Of a stretch of 64,000 nucleotides of DNA, positions 45,990 to 55,433 are shown one piece after another. Position 1 is the first letter of the stretch; each line of letters begins with the position of its first letter. The notes beneath the pieces were generated by a model. The model had not been told where the DNA came from, searched no databases, and was given only the letters and a program-made list of their open reading frames with translations. Made by a program: the position numbers and the translations under genes. The stretch comes from Prochlorococcus sp. AG-402-K10 (GTDB lineage: Bacteria; Cyanobacteriota; Cyanobacteriia; PCC-6307; Cyanobiaceae). The stretch covers positions 30,326 through 94,325 of the forward strand of contig QCIF01000006.1 in the NCBI GenBank assembly GCA_003216835.1, in the 5' to 3' direction.

Positions 45990-46814
45990 ATGGAATTAAA
46001 AAAATATAATTTGTTTTTTTTATATCAAGAAACTTTTGCTTTAACCAAGAGATTATTTATCCAATTAAAAAGAAGACCATCAACTCTTTTGGCGGGAATA
46101 TTACAACCTATAATTTGGCTATTTTTATTTGGAGCTTTATTCTCTAAAGCTCCAGAAGGGTTTTTACCTGGAGTCGATTCTTATGGGAATTTTTTAGGTG
46201 CAGGACTCATTGTTTTTACTGCGTTTAGTGGAGCATTAAATTCAGGTCTCCCCCTAATGTTTGATAGAGAGTTCGGATTTTTAAATAGGTTACTTGTAGC
46301 TCCTTTAACTAGTAGATTATCTATTGTTTTATCCGCGTTCTTTTATATAACAATCTTGAGCTTTGTTCAGAGTATAGTCATAATGATTGTTTCATATGTG
46401 TTGGGTTATGGATGGCCAAACTTATATGGTTTAGGAATTGTATTTACAACATTAATATTATTGGTGTTGTTTGTGACATCAATAAGTCTATGTTTAGCAT
46501 TCATTTTGCCAGGTCATATTGAATTAATAGCTCTTATCTTCGTTATAAATTTACCACTTCTTTTTGCTAGTACCGCTTTAGCTCCAATTTCCTTCATGCC
46601 AAATTGGCTTGGATGGTTAGCATCGCTCAATCCATTAACTTTTGCAATTGAACCTATCAGGACTGCTTATACTCAAACTATGGATTTAGAATTAGTGGCC
46701 TTACATGCTCCATACGGGGACTTAACTTGTAAGAGTTGTATATCAATTTTATTTTTTTTAACAATGATTTCCTTGATCATTATCAGACCTTTGTTAAATA
46801 GGAAATTAAATTAA
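45990..46814 (+). CDS. ABC-2 type transporter permease
   Basis: The 274-residue protein has about six membrane segments. The N-terminal cytosolic stretch QETFALTKRLFIQLKRRPST precedes the first helix, and the core shows GILQPIIWLFLFGALFSKAP, MFDREFGFLNRLLVAPLTS and PISFMPNWLGWLASLNPLTFAIEPIR, the DrrB-like pattern. It forms the membrane half of the exporter with the preceding ATPase; adjacency and shared strand support this. The substrate is unknown. Confidence 0.9.
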   Translation: MELKKYNLFFLYQETFALTKRLFIQLKRRPSTLLAGILQPIIWLFLFGALFSKAPEGFLPGVDSYGNFLGAGLIVFTAFSGALNSGLPLMFDREFGFLNRLLVAPLTSRLSIVLSAFFYITILSFVQSIVIMIVSYVLGYGWPNLYGLGIVFTTLILLVLFVTSISLCLAFILPGHIELIALIFVINLPLLFASTALAPISFMPNWLGWLASLNPLTFAIEPIRTAYTQTMDLELVALHAPYGDLTCKSCISILFFLTMISLIIIRPLLNRKLN

Positions 46815-46881
46815 TAAATTTATGCTTTGAAAAGATGATCTAAAAGAAATGTAAAATAAGGTTTCTTTCAAAAAAATATTT

Positions 46882-47013
46882 TTGTTAACGAGAATATTTT
46901 TTTTAGTTACTTCTATAGGTTTGGTTGTGATTCTATATATGTTTTTTAATCTTATATTCTATTTGAATAAGAATAAGATAATCATTAAGAAAATTTCTAC
47001 AAATCAAATTTAG
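46882..47013 (+). CDS. Possible small single-span membrane protein
   Basis: A 43-residue ORF from TTG at 46882 reads MLTRIFFLVTSIGLVVILYM then FFNLIFYL and a basic tail NKNKIIIKKISTNQI. The hydrophobic helix with positive tail resembles other small cyanobacterial membrane proteins, but the TTG start and lack of a clear ribosome-binding site keep confidence low. It is the only coding candidate in the 314-base gap 46815-47128; I see nothing else there. Confidence 0.35.
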   Translation: MLTRIFFLVTSIGLVVILYMFFNLIFYLNKNKIIIKKISTNQI

Positions 47014-47128
47014 AGAACTTGTATTAATAGTAAAACTATAAAATTTATTATTGCTAAGAAATTATCCCTCCCTTTTATTAATTATTTGATTAAATGGATT
47101 AATAAAAATAAACAAGCTAGTTAGATTT

Positions 47129-48826
47129 TTACATCATTCCTGGCATACCCATACCACCCATTCCTGGCATACCCATACCACCCATTCCTGGCATACCCAT
47201 ACCACCCATTCCTCCCATGGGATCTCCGCCTGGACCTCCAGGAGCTGCGGCTTCAGGTTCTGGAATGTCAGCAATGGCAACTTCTGTTGTAAGGAGCATA
47301 GCAGCAATAGATACTGAATCTTGAAGAGCTAACCTTATTACTTTGGTTGGGTCTATTATTCCTGCCTTTTTTAAATTCTCATATTCACCAGTATTAGCAT
47401 TAAAGCCTTTATTAAGTCTCTTAATATCAGATACAACTACGTCTCCGTTAAAACCAGCATTTTTTGCAATTTGTTTAGTAGGTTCCAAAAGTGCAATTTT
47501 AATTATATTTATGCCTGTTTGAAAATCATCGGATCCAACTTGATTTGAATTAGAAAGATTATCTGAGATTTCAATTAAAGTTTGTCCTCCGCCCGATACA
47601 ACTCCTTCTTCAATAGCAGCCTTTGTAGCATTAAGCGAATCTTCTATTCTTAATTTTTTATATTTCAACTCTGTTTCAGTGGCAGCTCCTACTTTGATAA
47701 GAGCTACTCCTCCCGCAAGTTTGGCTATCCTTTCATTGATTTTATCCTTATCATATTCTGATTCAGTTATTTCTACTTCCCGCTTTAATTTCTCTACTCG
47801 CGCTTTAACTAATTTTTTAGTGTCCTCAAAAGCAACAATAGTAGTTTTGTCCTTCGTGATTGTTATCTTTTTTGCTTTCCCTAAATCATTAATCGATACC
47901 TTGTCTAACTCCATCGATTTATCTTCACTAATTAATTTAGCTCCAGTAAGGATAGCAATATCTTCAAGGGCAGCTTTTCTTCTCTCACCAAATAATGGGG
48001 CTCGAACGGAAGCTACATTTAAGACCCCACTATTTTTATTCAATACCAGTGCTGTTAAAGCTTCTCCTTCGATATCTTCAGCAAGGATTAGAAATGGTGA
48101 GTTTGATTTCTGAATTTCTTCGAGAATAGGAACTAAATTAGCTAATGTCGAAACTTTTTGGTCAGTTATTAATATTTTAGGATTTTCAAGTTCACAAATT
48201 TGTCTCTCTTGGTCTGTTACAAAATAAGGAGAGCTATAACCTCTATCAAAAGACATCCCTTCAGTTATGTCTAATTCTGTCTCTAGTGATTGAGATTCTT
48301 CAACAGTTATTACACCATCAGAAGTTACAATATCCATTGCCTTTGCAATTATAGAACCTATCTCTTCATCTCCTCCAGCACTTACTGTCGCAACTTTTTG
48401 TATATCAGAACCACTAATTGAAATACTCTTTGAGCTTAGTTTTTCTAAAACATATTCTAATCCTGCTTCCATTCCTTTTTTTAACTCTATGGGATTGGCT
48501 CCAGAGGCGATATTTTTTAAGCCTTCCTGAACCATCTTCTGAGTCAAAATAGTTGCTGTTGTTGTTCCATCCCCAGCAGTTTCTTTTGTTTTAGATGCTA
48601 CTTGTTCAATTAATTTTGCTCCCAAGTTTGAGATAGGGTTCCCAATCTCAATTTCTTTAGCAACAGTAGATCCATCTCTAACTATATCTGGCGAACCGAA
48701 TTGTCTCTCTATTACAACGTTTTTTGCCTTAGGGCCAATAGTAACCTTTACTGCATCAGCTACGGTGTTTACACCTTTTTCAAGCGCTTCTCTTGATTCA
48801 TTAGAAAAGCTTAATTGTTTTACCAT
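47129..48826 (-). CDS. groL: Chaperonin GroEL (solitary copy)
   Basis: GroEL assists protein folding with GroES. The 565-residue protein shows the ATP-site motif [11 protein letters not shown] and the N-terminal [19 protein letters not shown]. It has [17 protein letters not shown] and [15 protein letters not shown], and the C-terminal Gly/Met-rich tail. The tail is expanded by three perfect 24-base repeats. groES is not adjacent, so this is the solitary paralogue that cyanobacteria carry in addition to the groESL operon. No CIRCE inverted repeat is seen upstream. Confidence 0.97.
   Translation of the reverse strand: MVKQLSFSNESREALEKGVNTVADAVKVTIGPKAKNVVIERQFGSPDIVRDGSTVAKEIEIGNPISNLGAKLIEQVASKTKETAGDGTTTATILTQKMVQEGLKNIASGANPIELKKGMEAGLEYVLEKLSSKSISISGSDIQKVATVSAGGDEEIGSIIAKAMDIVTSDGVITVEESQSLETELDITEGMSFDRGYSSPYFVTDQERQICELENPKILITDQKVSTLANLVPILEEIQKSNSPFLILAEDIEGEALTALVLNKNSGVLNVASVRAPLFGERRKAALEDIAILTGAKLISEDKSMELDKVSINDLGKAKKITITKDKTTIVAFEDTKKLVKARVEKLKREVEITESEYDKDKINERIAKLAGGVALIKVGAATETELKYKKLRIEDSLNATKAAIEEGVVSGGGQTLIEISDNLSNSNQVGSDDFQTGINIIKIALLEPTKQIAKNAGFNGDVVVSDIKRLNKGFNANTGEYENLKKAGIIDPTKVIRLALQDSVSIAAMLLTTEVAIADIPEPEAAAPGGPGGDPMGGMGGMGMPGMGGMGMPGMGGMGMPGMM
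47135..47206 (-). repeat. Three perfect 24-base repeats in the groEL tail
   Basis: Copies at 47135-47158, 47159-47182 and 47183-47206 are identical and in frame, each encoding the eight residues GGMGMPGM (in register, as part of a GGM tail). Identity at all third positions implies recent expansion or gene conversion, because drift would normally alter some codons. Confidence 0.9.
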
Positions 48827-48848
48827 TTTTACCGAAACTTTTACTGTT

Positions 48849-48854
48849 ATTATA
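48849..48854 (-). promoter_or_regulatory. Candidate -10 element of groEL
   Basis: On the minus strand TATAAT lies 23-28 bases before the groEL start codon. The -35 position has no good hexamer. A perfect palindrome ACTTAATTAAGT (48882-48893) lies 28 bases further upstream and could be a regulator site. No CIRCE operator is present. Confidence 0.35.
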
Positions 48855-48957
48855 ATCTCCCATATAATTATTTTTAGGGATACTTAATTAAGTGGGGAAA
48901 GCCGAATTTCTTTGAAAGAGACAAACAAATTCAACAAAATCAGAGTATCTTTAAGTT

Positions 48958-49137
48958 ATGGAAGAAACAAGTAATCTTATTTTTACCCTTATAGCAATTC
49001 TTGCTGTTGCAATGACACTTATATACTTCCCTTTAAGACTTTTTTTGACATTAACAGCTAGAAGCCGAAGACTAAAACTATTACAAAAGATTAGAAGATT
49101 AAGAGATGAGTTAGGCCAACCTTACAAACGTGCATAA
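48958..49137 (+). CDS. Small conserved membrane protein
   Basis: The 59-residue protein starts with ATG, MEETSNLIFTLIAILAVAMT, and continues LIYFPLRLFLTL, one long hydrophobic segment. A strongly basic, helical tail follows (TARSRRLKLLQKIRRLRDEL). The pattern is conserved in cyanobacteria as far as I recall, without a known function. It is divergent from groEL (131 bases) and its stop abuts the fabG stop codon (next base is 49138), a tail-to-tail contact. Confidence 0.7.
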   Translation: MEETSNLIFTLIAILAVAMTLIYFPLRLFLTLTARSRRLKLLQKIRRLRDELGQPYKRA

Positions 49138-49887
49138 TTAAATACTCATTCCACCATCAATACTGATTGTTTGCCCTGTTATATAACTTCCCGCATCACT
49201 TGATACTAAGAATGATACTAAGTTGGCAATTTGAGAACAACTTCCTAGTCTTTTTAATGGTATAGCTTTTACAATTTCTTCAGTATTAAGTTTTTCAGTC
49301 ATTTCTGTTTCTATGAAACCAGGAGCTATTGCATTCACTTGAATACCTCTAGAAGCAAATTCTTTAGCGCAGGTTTTTGTAAAACCAATAACTCCAGCTT
49401 TTGCAGCAGAATAATTTGCTTGTCCAGGATTTCCAATTATTCCAACGACAGATGAAATATTTACTATATTACCGCTTCTTTTTTTCATCATGAATTTAGA
49501 AGCATATTTTGTGCAAAGAAAAACTCCTTTTAAATTTGTATTAAGTACTTCATCCCATTGTTCTGATTTCATTCTCATCAAAAGACCATCTCTCGTTATC
49601 CCAGCATTGTTAATAAGAATATCAATAGATCCATTGATTTTTATAATTTCGTCAAAAGCTAAACTAACTGACTCCTCTTTTGAAACATCAAATTTTAATT
49701 TATGAGCTTTACCTCCATTATTTTTGATTGTATTTACAACCTTTTCAGCTTTTTCATCAGAGGAGGAATAATTAATAAAAACTTCTGCACCTAGCTTACT
49801 AAGCTCCAGAGCAATTTCCTTGCCAATTCCTCTGCTGGCTCCTGTAATTAAAGCAACTTTCCCTGATAAAGATTCTTTATTTGACAT
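49138..49887 (-). CDS. fabG: 3-oxoacyl-ACP reductase
   Basis: FabG reduces beta-ketoacyl-ACP with NADPH in fatty acid elongation. The 249-residue SDR has the cofactor motif TGASRGIGKEIA, the NNAG motif (INNAGITRDGLLMRM), the catalytic Ser in NISSVVGIIGN and the YxxxK pair in NYSAAKAGVIGFTK. The C-terminal ITGQTISIDGGMSI is FabG-like. It is a single gene, divergent from ispD across 93 bases; the rest of the fab genes are elsewhere. Confidence 0.95.
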   Translation of the reverse strand: MSNKESLSGKVALITGASRGIGKEIALELSKLGAEVFINYSSSDEKAEKVVNTIKNNGGKAHKLKFDVSKEESVSLAFDEIIKINGSIDILINNAGITRDGLLMRMKSEQWDEVLNTNLKGVFLCTKYASKFMMKKRSGNIVNISSVVGIIGNPGQANYSAAKAGVIGFTKTCAKEFASRGIQVNAIAPGFIETEMTEKLNTEEIVKAIPLKRLGSCSQIANLVSFLVSSDAGSYITGQTISIDGGMSI

Positions 49888-49980
49888 TTTTAAATTTTTA
49901 TAATTTAAAATCGTAGTACTATTTGTGCAAAGATATTGCTTTTATTTATAATTATCTAGAAATTATTAAATCAAATTGTT

Positions 49981-50658
49981 GTGCACTTGTTAATTCCTGC
50001 TGCAGGTAGTGGTAGCAGAATGAAAGCTGGGAAAAATAAATTATTAATCGAATTGGAAGGAGAGTCTCTTATTTATTGGACTCTTAAATCTATATTATCT
50101 TCAAGTTCAATAAGCTGGGTGGGAATAATAGGTCAACCAAAAGATAAAGAATTATTATTAAATTCAGTAAAGAATTTTTCAAATCAAGTTAAATGGATAA
50201 ATGGTGGAGAGACTAGGCAAGAATCAGTTTTTAATGGTTTAAATTCACTCCCGAAAGATGCTAAAAAAGTTTTAATTCATGATGGTGCTAGATGTTTAAT
50301 TAATCCAGAATTAATTAACAAATGTGCTGCAGAATTAGAAAAAAATGAAGCTGTTATTTTAGCTACTAAAGTTACAGATACGATAAAGATTGTTGATAAT
50401 AAAGGTTTTATTAAAGAAACACCAAATAGGGAATATTTGTGGGCGGCTCAAACTCCTCAGGGTTTTTTAGTTGATAGTTTAAAAAAAGCTCATAAAATGG
50501 CAATTGATAAGAATTGGATTGTAACTGATGATGCTTCATTATTTGAAATGCTTAATTGGAAAGTAAAAATTATTGAAGGAAATTATTCAAATATCAAGGT
50601 TACATCTCCAATAGATCTGAAAATTGCGAAACTGTTTCTAAAAGATTCCTATACATAA
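49981..50658 (+). CDS. ispD: 2-C-methyl-D-erythritol 4-phosphate cytidylyltransferase
   Basis: IspD makes CDP-ME in the non-mevalonate isoprenoid pathway, which supplies chlorophyll and carotenoid side chains. The 225-residue protein has the nucleotidyltransferase start [22 protein letters not shown], the HDGARCL motif, [19 protein letters not shown] and [13 protein letters not shown], ending TDDASLFE. The start is GTG at 49981. The stop overlaps the convergent LD-carboxypeptidase gene by 10 bases. Confidence 0.96.
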   Translation: MHLLIPAAGSGSRMKAGKNKLLIELEGESLIYWTLKSILSSSSISWVGIIGQPKDKELLLNSVKNFSNQVKWINGGETRQESVFNGLNSLPKDAKKVLIHDGARCLINPELINKCAAELEKNEAVILATKVTDTIKIVDNKGFIKETPNREYLWAAQTPQGFLVDSLKKAHKMAIDKNWIVTDDASLFEMLNWKVKIIEGNYSNIKVTSPIDLKIAKLFLKDSYT

Positions 50659-51521
50659 GGGATAGGAATACTAAGAATGCCATCATCACCATTTAGAACG
50701 GCGTCATATCCTAAAGGAATGCAAGCATTACCAGATATATGTCCAATAGGCAGGTCAAAAAGGATAGGAAAATTAAATTCTTTCAGTCTTTCCATTAAAA
50801 GGTTTTGTAATAAATCTTTCCATTCGGGAGTGCAAATATCAGCAGTAAAACTTCCGAATCCAATTCCTGCAATTTCAGAAAATATTTTGGTCATTCTTAA
50901 ATAAGTCAACATTCGATCAATTTTATAAATATCTTCATTGATATCCTCAAATATTATTATTTTTCCTCTTACATCTGGGAAGTGATCAGTACCAATTAAA
51001 AAAGTTGCAATAGTTAGATTAGAGACAATTATTTCTCCTTGCGCTTTCCCTTCTCTTAAAGGGATCCCCCGAATGTCTTCAACATACCCTTCAAAAAGTA
51101 AATTTCTTAACCTTTTTAGACTCCATTCTGGTTCTTTGGAAAGACTTGTAACCATAGGCCCATGAATAGAACCAAAATATCCTTGAGAATATTTGGAAAG
51201 TAATAAAGAACATGTATCAGAGAATCCAAGCATTAAGCCATTTTCCCAAGATGGACCTTTTTCTAGAAGTCTCGCTGACCCCCAACCTCCTTTTGCAAAA
51301 ATGATGAGTTTGCTATTTTGAGCTTTCTCAAGTGCTTCAAATCTTGTCTGATCATCTCCAGCAAAATACCCAAATCTTTTTGATAAAGAATTATGAGAAT
51401 TAATTTCTAAACCCCATTTTTTTAAAATTTCTAAGCCTTTTGTTAAATCATCTTCTTTATCAATAAAGGAGCTTGGAGCTACAACATCTATTCGATCTCC
51501 TTTCTTTAATTTAACTAACAT
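50649..51521 (-). CDS. ldcA: LD-carboxypeptidase (muramoyltetrapeptide carboxypeptidase)
   Basis: LdcA removes the terminal D-Ala from peptidoglycan tetrapeptides during recycling. The 290-residue protein shows [26 protein letters not shown], the nucleophile Ser region [11 protein letters not shown] and [10 protein letters not shown]. In the second domain are [18 protein letters not shown] (catalytic Glu) and [15 protein letters not shown] (catalytic His). Length matches the S66 family. It is 10 bases downstream of the ubiA gene on the minus strand. Confidence 0.9.
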   Translation of the reverse strand: MLVKLKKGDRIDVVAPSSFIDKEDDLTKGLEILKKWGLEINSHNSLSKRFGYFAGDDQTRFEALEKAQNSKLIIFAKGGWGSARLLEKGPSWENGLMLGFSDTCSLLLSKYSQGYFGSIHGPMVTSLSKEPEWSLKRLRNLLFEGYVEDIRGIPLREGKAQGEIIVSNLTIATFLIGTDHFPDVRGKIIIFEDINEDIYKIDRMLTYLRMTKIFSEIAGIGFGSFTADICTPEWKDLLQNLLMERLKEFNFPILFDLPIGHISGNACIPLGYDAVLNGDDGILSIPIPYV

Positions 51522-51531
51522 GATTAAGAAT

Positions 51532-52419
51532 TTATGATGAGATGATAATGCCTAATAAAATTACCCCTCCATAAATTGATTGATTTTTAAAATGATTACC
51601 AATGTTGTTAATGGATTGCTTATTTTCAGGAAATACTTTAAGAATATCTTTTTGCATTAAGAATGCTGTTATTAGCAGGATTGCCCAAAAAATCAAATTT
51701 AGTTGATTAAGAAAACCACATATTGCAAGAAAAGCAGAAGTTAAAAAATAACAAATTTGTATAGTTATCTTCGTATTGTTTTTAAGATTAACAGCAGAAC
51801 TGTTTATACCAATTTCAAGATCATATTTTTTATCAGCAAGAGCATAGACCGTATCAAAACCAAATGTCCAGAAAATTGTGGCAAGCCAACAACACAATAA
51901 AACAATGCTCTTTAAGTTACCTTCATTAGCAGCCCAAGGAATTAAAACTGCAAAACCCCAGCAAATTGACAATATTAATTGAGGATATTTAAACCATCTT
52001 TTGGAGGAAGGATAGATTAAGATTATTGGCAATGCTAAAAAAGCAAGGGCAATAGAAAGGATTCGCCCTTTTTCTGGAAGTGACAAGGTTAAAAAGAAGC
52101 TACATAGAATTAGAAATAAAAGAATTAAATAAGCTGTTTTTAGACCAAGTTTATTTGCAGCTAGAGGTCTGTTTTGAGTTCTTATGACTTTTTGATCTAT
52201 TTTTTTATCCCAAATATCATTCGCTACACAGCCTAAACCACTAACTAATAATCCTCCGAAGATTATTTTTAACAAAATATCAATATTTGGATTGGATCCC
52301 GGAGTCAAATATAAACTCCATCCCGCGGGAATAAGTAAAATAAGCCTACCTGTAGGCTTATCCCATCTTAATAATTCAAAAAAACTATTTAATTTTATTT
52401 GCAAGACTTTTCTCAGCAC
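51532..52419 (-). CDS. ubiA: 4-hydroxybenzoate polyprenyltransferase-like (plastoquinone pathway)
   Basis: UbiA prenylates 4-hydroxybenzoate; in cyanobacteria the product feeds plastoquinone. The 295-residue membrane protein has about eight membrane segments. The first Asp-rich motif is NDIWDKKIDQKVIRTQNRPLAA (N and both D residues) and the second is YALADKKYDLEIGINS. The N-terminal LNSFFELLRWDKPTGRLILLIPAGWSLYL is also family-like. It is divergent from ppx across 118 bases. The exact quinone is inferred. Confidence 0.92.
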   Translation of the reverse strand: MLRKVLQIKLNSFFELLRWDKPTGRLILLIPAGWSLYLTPGSNPNIDILLKIIFGGLLVSGLGCVANDIWDKKIDQKVIRTQNRPLAANKLGLKTAYLILLFLILCSFFLTLSLPEKGRILSIALAFLALPIILIYPSSKRWFKYPQLILSICWGFAVLIPWAANEGNLKSIVLLCCWLATIFWTFGFDTVYALADKKYDLEIGINSSAVNLKNNTKITIQICYFLTSAFLAICGFLNQLNLIFWAILLITAFLMQKDILKVFPENKQSINNIGNHFKNQSIYGGVILLGIIISS

Positions 52420-52537
52420 AGGACCTATTTTTCATAACTGTTAATAATTTTACTAGGATTTAGAGAATTCTATAATTTAATAATCAATCTTAAGTATATT
52501 AATTAATGGATTTATAATATATATTTCTTAGAGAAAA

Positions 52538-54133
52538 ATGATAGAGAAAAAAGAATCAATTAATTCTCAAGAAAAAGATATTTTAGTTGCTGCAATTGAT
52601 ATTGGAACTAACTCTACACACCTTTTGATTGCAGAAATTAATTTAGATTTAAAATCATTTTCAATAAAATTTACTGATAAATCTACAACCCGCCTTGGAG
52701 AAAGAGATGAAGAAGGAAAACTTACCGAGGAATCAATTAATAGGGTTTTAGTTACTCTTAGGCGATTTAAGGAGTATTGTGAAAGTAATGGTGTAAATCA
52801 AATAGTAACTGCAGCAACAAGTGCCGTTAGAGAAGCTCCCAACGGCCAAGATTTTTTAGAAAGAGTACTAAATGAAACTGGTATAAAAATAGAATTGATA
52901 AGTGGTTCTGAAGAAGCCAGATTGATTTACCTTGGAGTATTGTCTGGAATGGCTTTTCAAAATGAGTCTTATGTAATTATTGATATTGGAGGAGGATCTA
53001 CAGAGTTAATACTTGCAGATAACAAAGATGCAATAGCTCTCACAAGTTCAAGAATTGGGGCGGTTAGACTTAAGAATGATTTTCTAAATAGTGAACAAAT
53101 AAACTTAGATAGATCTAATTTTTTAAAGACTTTTATTCAAGGTTCTCTTGAACCAGCGGTTCGAAAAATTAAAAGGAGATTAAAAGATGATAAGCCTGTT
53201 TCTCTGATCGCAACAAGTGGTACTGCTACTTCTTTAGGTAATTTGATTTTAAATGATCTAGGCCAACAAAAACAAAAGATGCATGGTTATAAATTTAAAA
53301 AAGAAAGTTTGAATATTTTATTGGAGAAATTAATTAAAATGCCAATTTCGGAAATAAGCAAAATACCATCATTGAGTGCAAGAAGAGCAGAAATAATTAT
53401 TCCAGGCGCATTGATATTAAATACTTCAATGGAGATGTTGAATTTTAATGAATTGACTATTAGTGAGAGGGCATTAAGGGAGGGCTTAGTAGTTGATTGG
53501 ATGCTTCGCAAAGGGATAATAAAAAACGAATTTCATATTCAAAGTAATATTAGGAGAACTACAATAGTTCATCAGGCAAACAAGTTTGGTGTTGATAAGC
53601 AAAGAGCTAATAAAGTTATCAATATTGCTTTCCAAATTTATGATCAAACTAAAAATATTTTTCATAACTATACTGATTCCAAAGCTAAAGAACTTCTTTG
53701 GGCAGCTTGTAATCTCTATAATTGTGGAAAATATGTAAATATAAGTTCCTACCACAAGCACTCTTGGTACCTAATCAAAAATTGTGATTTATTAGGATAT
53801 TCACAAGCTGAAACCAATATTATTGCTTCGATTTCTAGATATCATAGAAAGACGTTGCCAAAGAAAAGACATGAATCCTGGCAAAATTTAATTTCCAAAG
53901 AAGATAAAACATTAGTAATTGATATGTCCTTGATTTTAAGACTGGCTACTTCTCTTGATCAAAGACCAGAGAACCTAATATCATCGTTAGAAATTAAATG
54001 TCAAAAAAATATTATTTCAATTGAACTTATACCTTTTAATAAAAGCCATGACCTTCTTCTTGAAAAATGGAACTTAGAGTTATGCCGTAATGTGGTTAAA
54101 GAATTAAAAGATTTGGAGCTAAAAGTTTTTTAG
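52538..54133 (+). CDS. ppx: Exopolyphosphatase / guanosine pentaphosphatase
   Basis: Ppx degrades polyphosphate, and related enzymes hydrolyse pppGpp. The 531-residue protein has the ASKHA ATPase-like domain with AIDIGTNSTHLLIAE, VTAATSAVREAPNG, and IDIGGGSTELILAD. A C-terminal HD-type helical region follows (WAACNLYNCGKYVNISSYHKHSWYLIKN, AETNIIASISRYHRKTLPKK), which matches longer Ppx/GppA proteins. The last 4 bases overlap the convergent HTH protein gene. Confidence 0.95.
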   Translation: MIEKKESINSQEKDILVAAIDIGTNSTHLLIAEINLDLKSFSIKFTDKSTTRLGERDEEGKLTEESINRVLVTLRRFKEYCESNGVNQIVTAATSAVREAPNGQDFLERVLNETGIKIELISGSEEARLIYLGVLSGMAFQNESYVIIDIGGGSTELILADNKDAIALTSSRIGAVRLKNDFLNSEQINLDRSNFLKTFIQGSLEPAVRKIKRRLKDDKPVSLIATSGTATSLGNLILNDLGQQKQKMHGYKFKKESLNILLEKLIKMPISEISKIPSLSARRAEIIIPGALILNTSMEMLNFNELTISERALREGLVVDWMLRKGIIKNEFHIQSNIRRTTIVHQANKFGVDKQRANKVINIAFQIYDQTKNIFHNYTDSKAKELLWAACNLYNCGKYVNISSYHKHSWYLIKNCDLLGYSQAETNIIASISRYHRKTLPKKRHESWQNLISKEDKTLVIDMSLILRLATSLDQRPENLISSLEIKCQKNIISIELIPFNKSHDLLLEKWNLELCRNVVKELKDLELKVF

Positions 54134-54621
54134 TTTTTATTGATAACTTCTTGTTTTGGAGTTTGATTAAAGAAAGATTCTGAAACGAAATTAAAAAGTA
54201 AAGATGAAGCAAATAGACCCAAAAAACCAGAAATTAAAACAAATATTCCAAAACCTAATGGATTATGACTCTTTATTTGTTTATTCTTCTTAGAGGTATT
54301 CGATACTTCTTCAACAATTTCTTTTATTTTTACTTCTTTCTTCGTGGAATTAAATTCGCTCATTATAAATTCAGTATCAAGTTTAAGTTTATCTGAAATC
54401 CTACGAACCATTGCTTTGACAAAAACTTCTTCAGGTAATTCATCCTTATTGCCATCTTCAAGTGCCTTAAGTTGGTGCGCTCCAATTTTTAGATTAGAAG
54501 CTAATTCTTCGAGAGTTTCATTTCTACTTAATCTAGCTTCTTTGATAAGATTACCTATTCTTATCAAAGAGGAATTTTCTTTTGAATTGACTATTTTAGT
54601 ATAAGATTTTCTGTCTTTCAA
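54130..54621 (-). CDS. RodZ-like HTH protein with a C-terminal membrane anchor
   Basis: The 163-residue protein has an N-terminal HTH (residues ~22-75: IRIGNLIKEARLSRNETLEEL then ASNLKIGAHQLKALEDGNKDELP), the pattern of RodZ-type HTH_25 domains. A charged linker follows (~95-120) with one transmembrane helix near the end (LGFGIFVLISGFLGLFASSLLF) and a ~25-residue external tail, much shorter than RodZ of E. coli. It could link MreB or another cytoskeletal component to the membrane, or act as a membrane regulator; I cannot tell. The function is unresolved. Confidence 0.7.
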   Translation of the reverse strand: MKDRKSYTKIVNSKENSSLIRIGNLIKEARLSRNETLEELASNLKIGAHQLKALEDGNKDELPEEVFVKAMVRRISDKLKLDTEFIMSEFNSTKKEVKIKEIVEEVSNTSKKNKQIKSHNPLGFGIFVLISGFLGLFASSLLFNFVSESFFNQTPKQEVINKN

Positions 54622-54677
54622 AGGAATTTAATTTTCCCCAATTATAGTTATATATATTTATATATCAACTTTAAAAA

Positions 54678-55433
54678 TTATTTAGTTCTAAATAGATGTT
54701 TATATAATGGATTATATAGATTAGACCTATGTGAAGAATTACTAATAGCTGGACTAATAATATAAATAGTTGTCCTAATTAGTTTTTTCTCCAGGGTAAA
54801 TTTTTCCATATCTTTTAATTCAATTAAAGATGTCCATCCATCATCCCAAGATACTCTATATCCAACTATAACTTTGGTCTCTGGGGGATAAAATTCTAAT
54901 AGAGTTTCTTGAGAACTTTTTATATGCCTAGCACTTAAGTAAAGACATAAAGAGGAATTGTGTTTTGCTAGATCTTTAAGAGATTCTTTCTCCGGCATAC
55001 CTGTTCTGCCACCTGCCCTTGTTAATATAATGGTTTGAGTTATATCAGGAATTGTTAGTTCCGCCTCTTGATATGCTGCTGCAATTTGGAAAGCACTAAC
55101 ACCAGGGATGACTTCGGTTCCAATTTTGTTTTGCTTTAAAATTTCTATTTGTTCTCTTAATGCACCAAAAAGGCATGGATCTCCATCTTGCAATCTTATA
55201 ACAGTTTTACCTGAATTAAATTTTTCGATCATTATTGAGGTAATTTTCTCTAAGGTCAGCGAGCCTGTTTTGATTCTCTCAGCCCCCTCTTGAGAATAAT
55301 TTATAATCTTTTCTGGAATTAAAGAATCAGTCCAAATTATGACATCAGCAGATTCTATCTTTTTTAATGCTTTTATTGTTAATAAATCTGGATCACCTGG
55401 ACCAACTCCAATAAAGGATATTTTTCTATCCAT
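54678..55433 (-). CDS. cobM: Precorrin-4 C11-methyltransferase
   Basis: CobM methylates precorrin-4 at C11 in cobalamin synthesis. The 251-residue class III (tetrapyrrole) methyltransferase shows the N-terminal glycine-rich loop [16 protein letters not shown], the conserved [16 protein letters not shown], and the [15 protein letters not shown] motif. [11 protein letters not shown] is the conserved exit segment. The order of these motifs fits CobM/CbiF. The gene overlaps lgt by 8 bases, and petA and petC lie further upstream, so a single transcript is possible, with no obvious functional link to lgt or the cytochromes. Confidence 0.9.
   Translation of the reverse strand: MDRKISFIGVGPGDPDLLTIKALKKIESADVIIWTDSLIPEKIINYSQEGAERIKTGSLTLEKITSIMIEKFNSGKTVIRLQDGDPCLFGALREQIEILKQNKIGTEVIPGVSAFQIAAAYQEAELTIPDITQTIILTRAGGRTGMPEKESLKDLAKHNSSLCLYLSARHIKSSQETLLEFYPPETKVIVGYRVSWDDGWTSLIELKDMEKFTLEKKLIRTTIYIISPAISNSSHRSNLYNPLYKHLFRTK

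Noticed and set aside
47679..48113. Plus-strand ORF of 144 residues opposite groEL
   Set aside because: Produced by the codon bias of groEL on the other strand; no start context or family resemblance.
48827..48957. CIRCE operator before groEL
   Set aside because: The sequence TTAGCACTC-N9-GAGTGCTAA is absent; only an AT palindrome is present.
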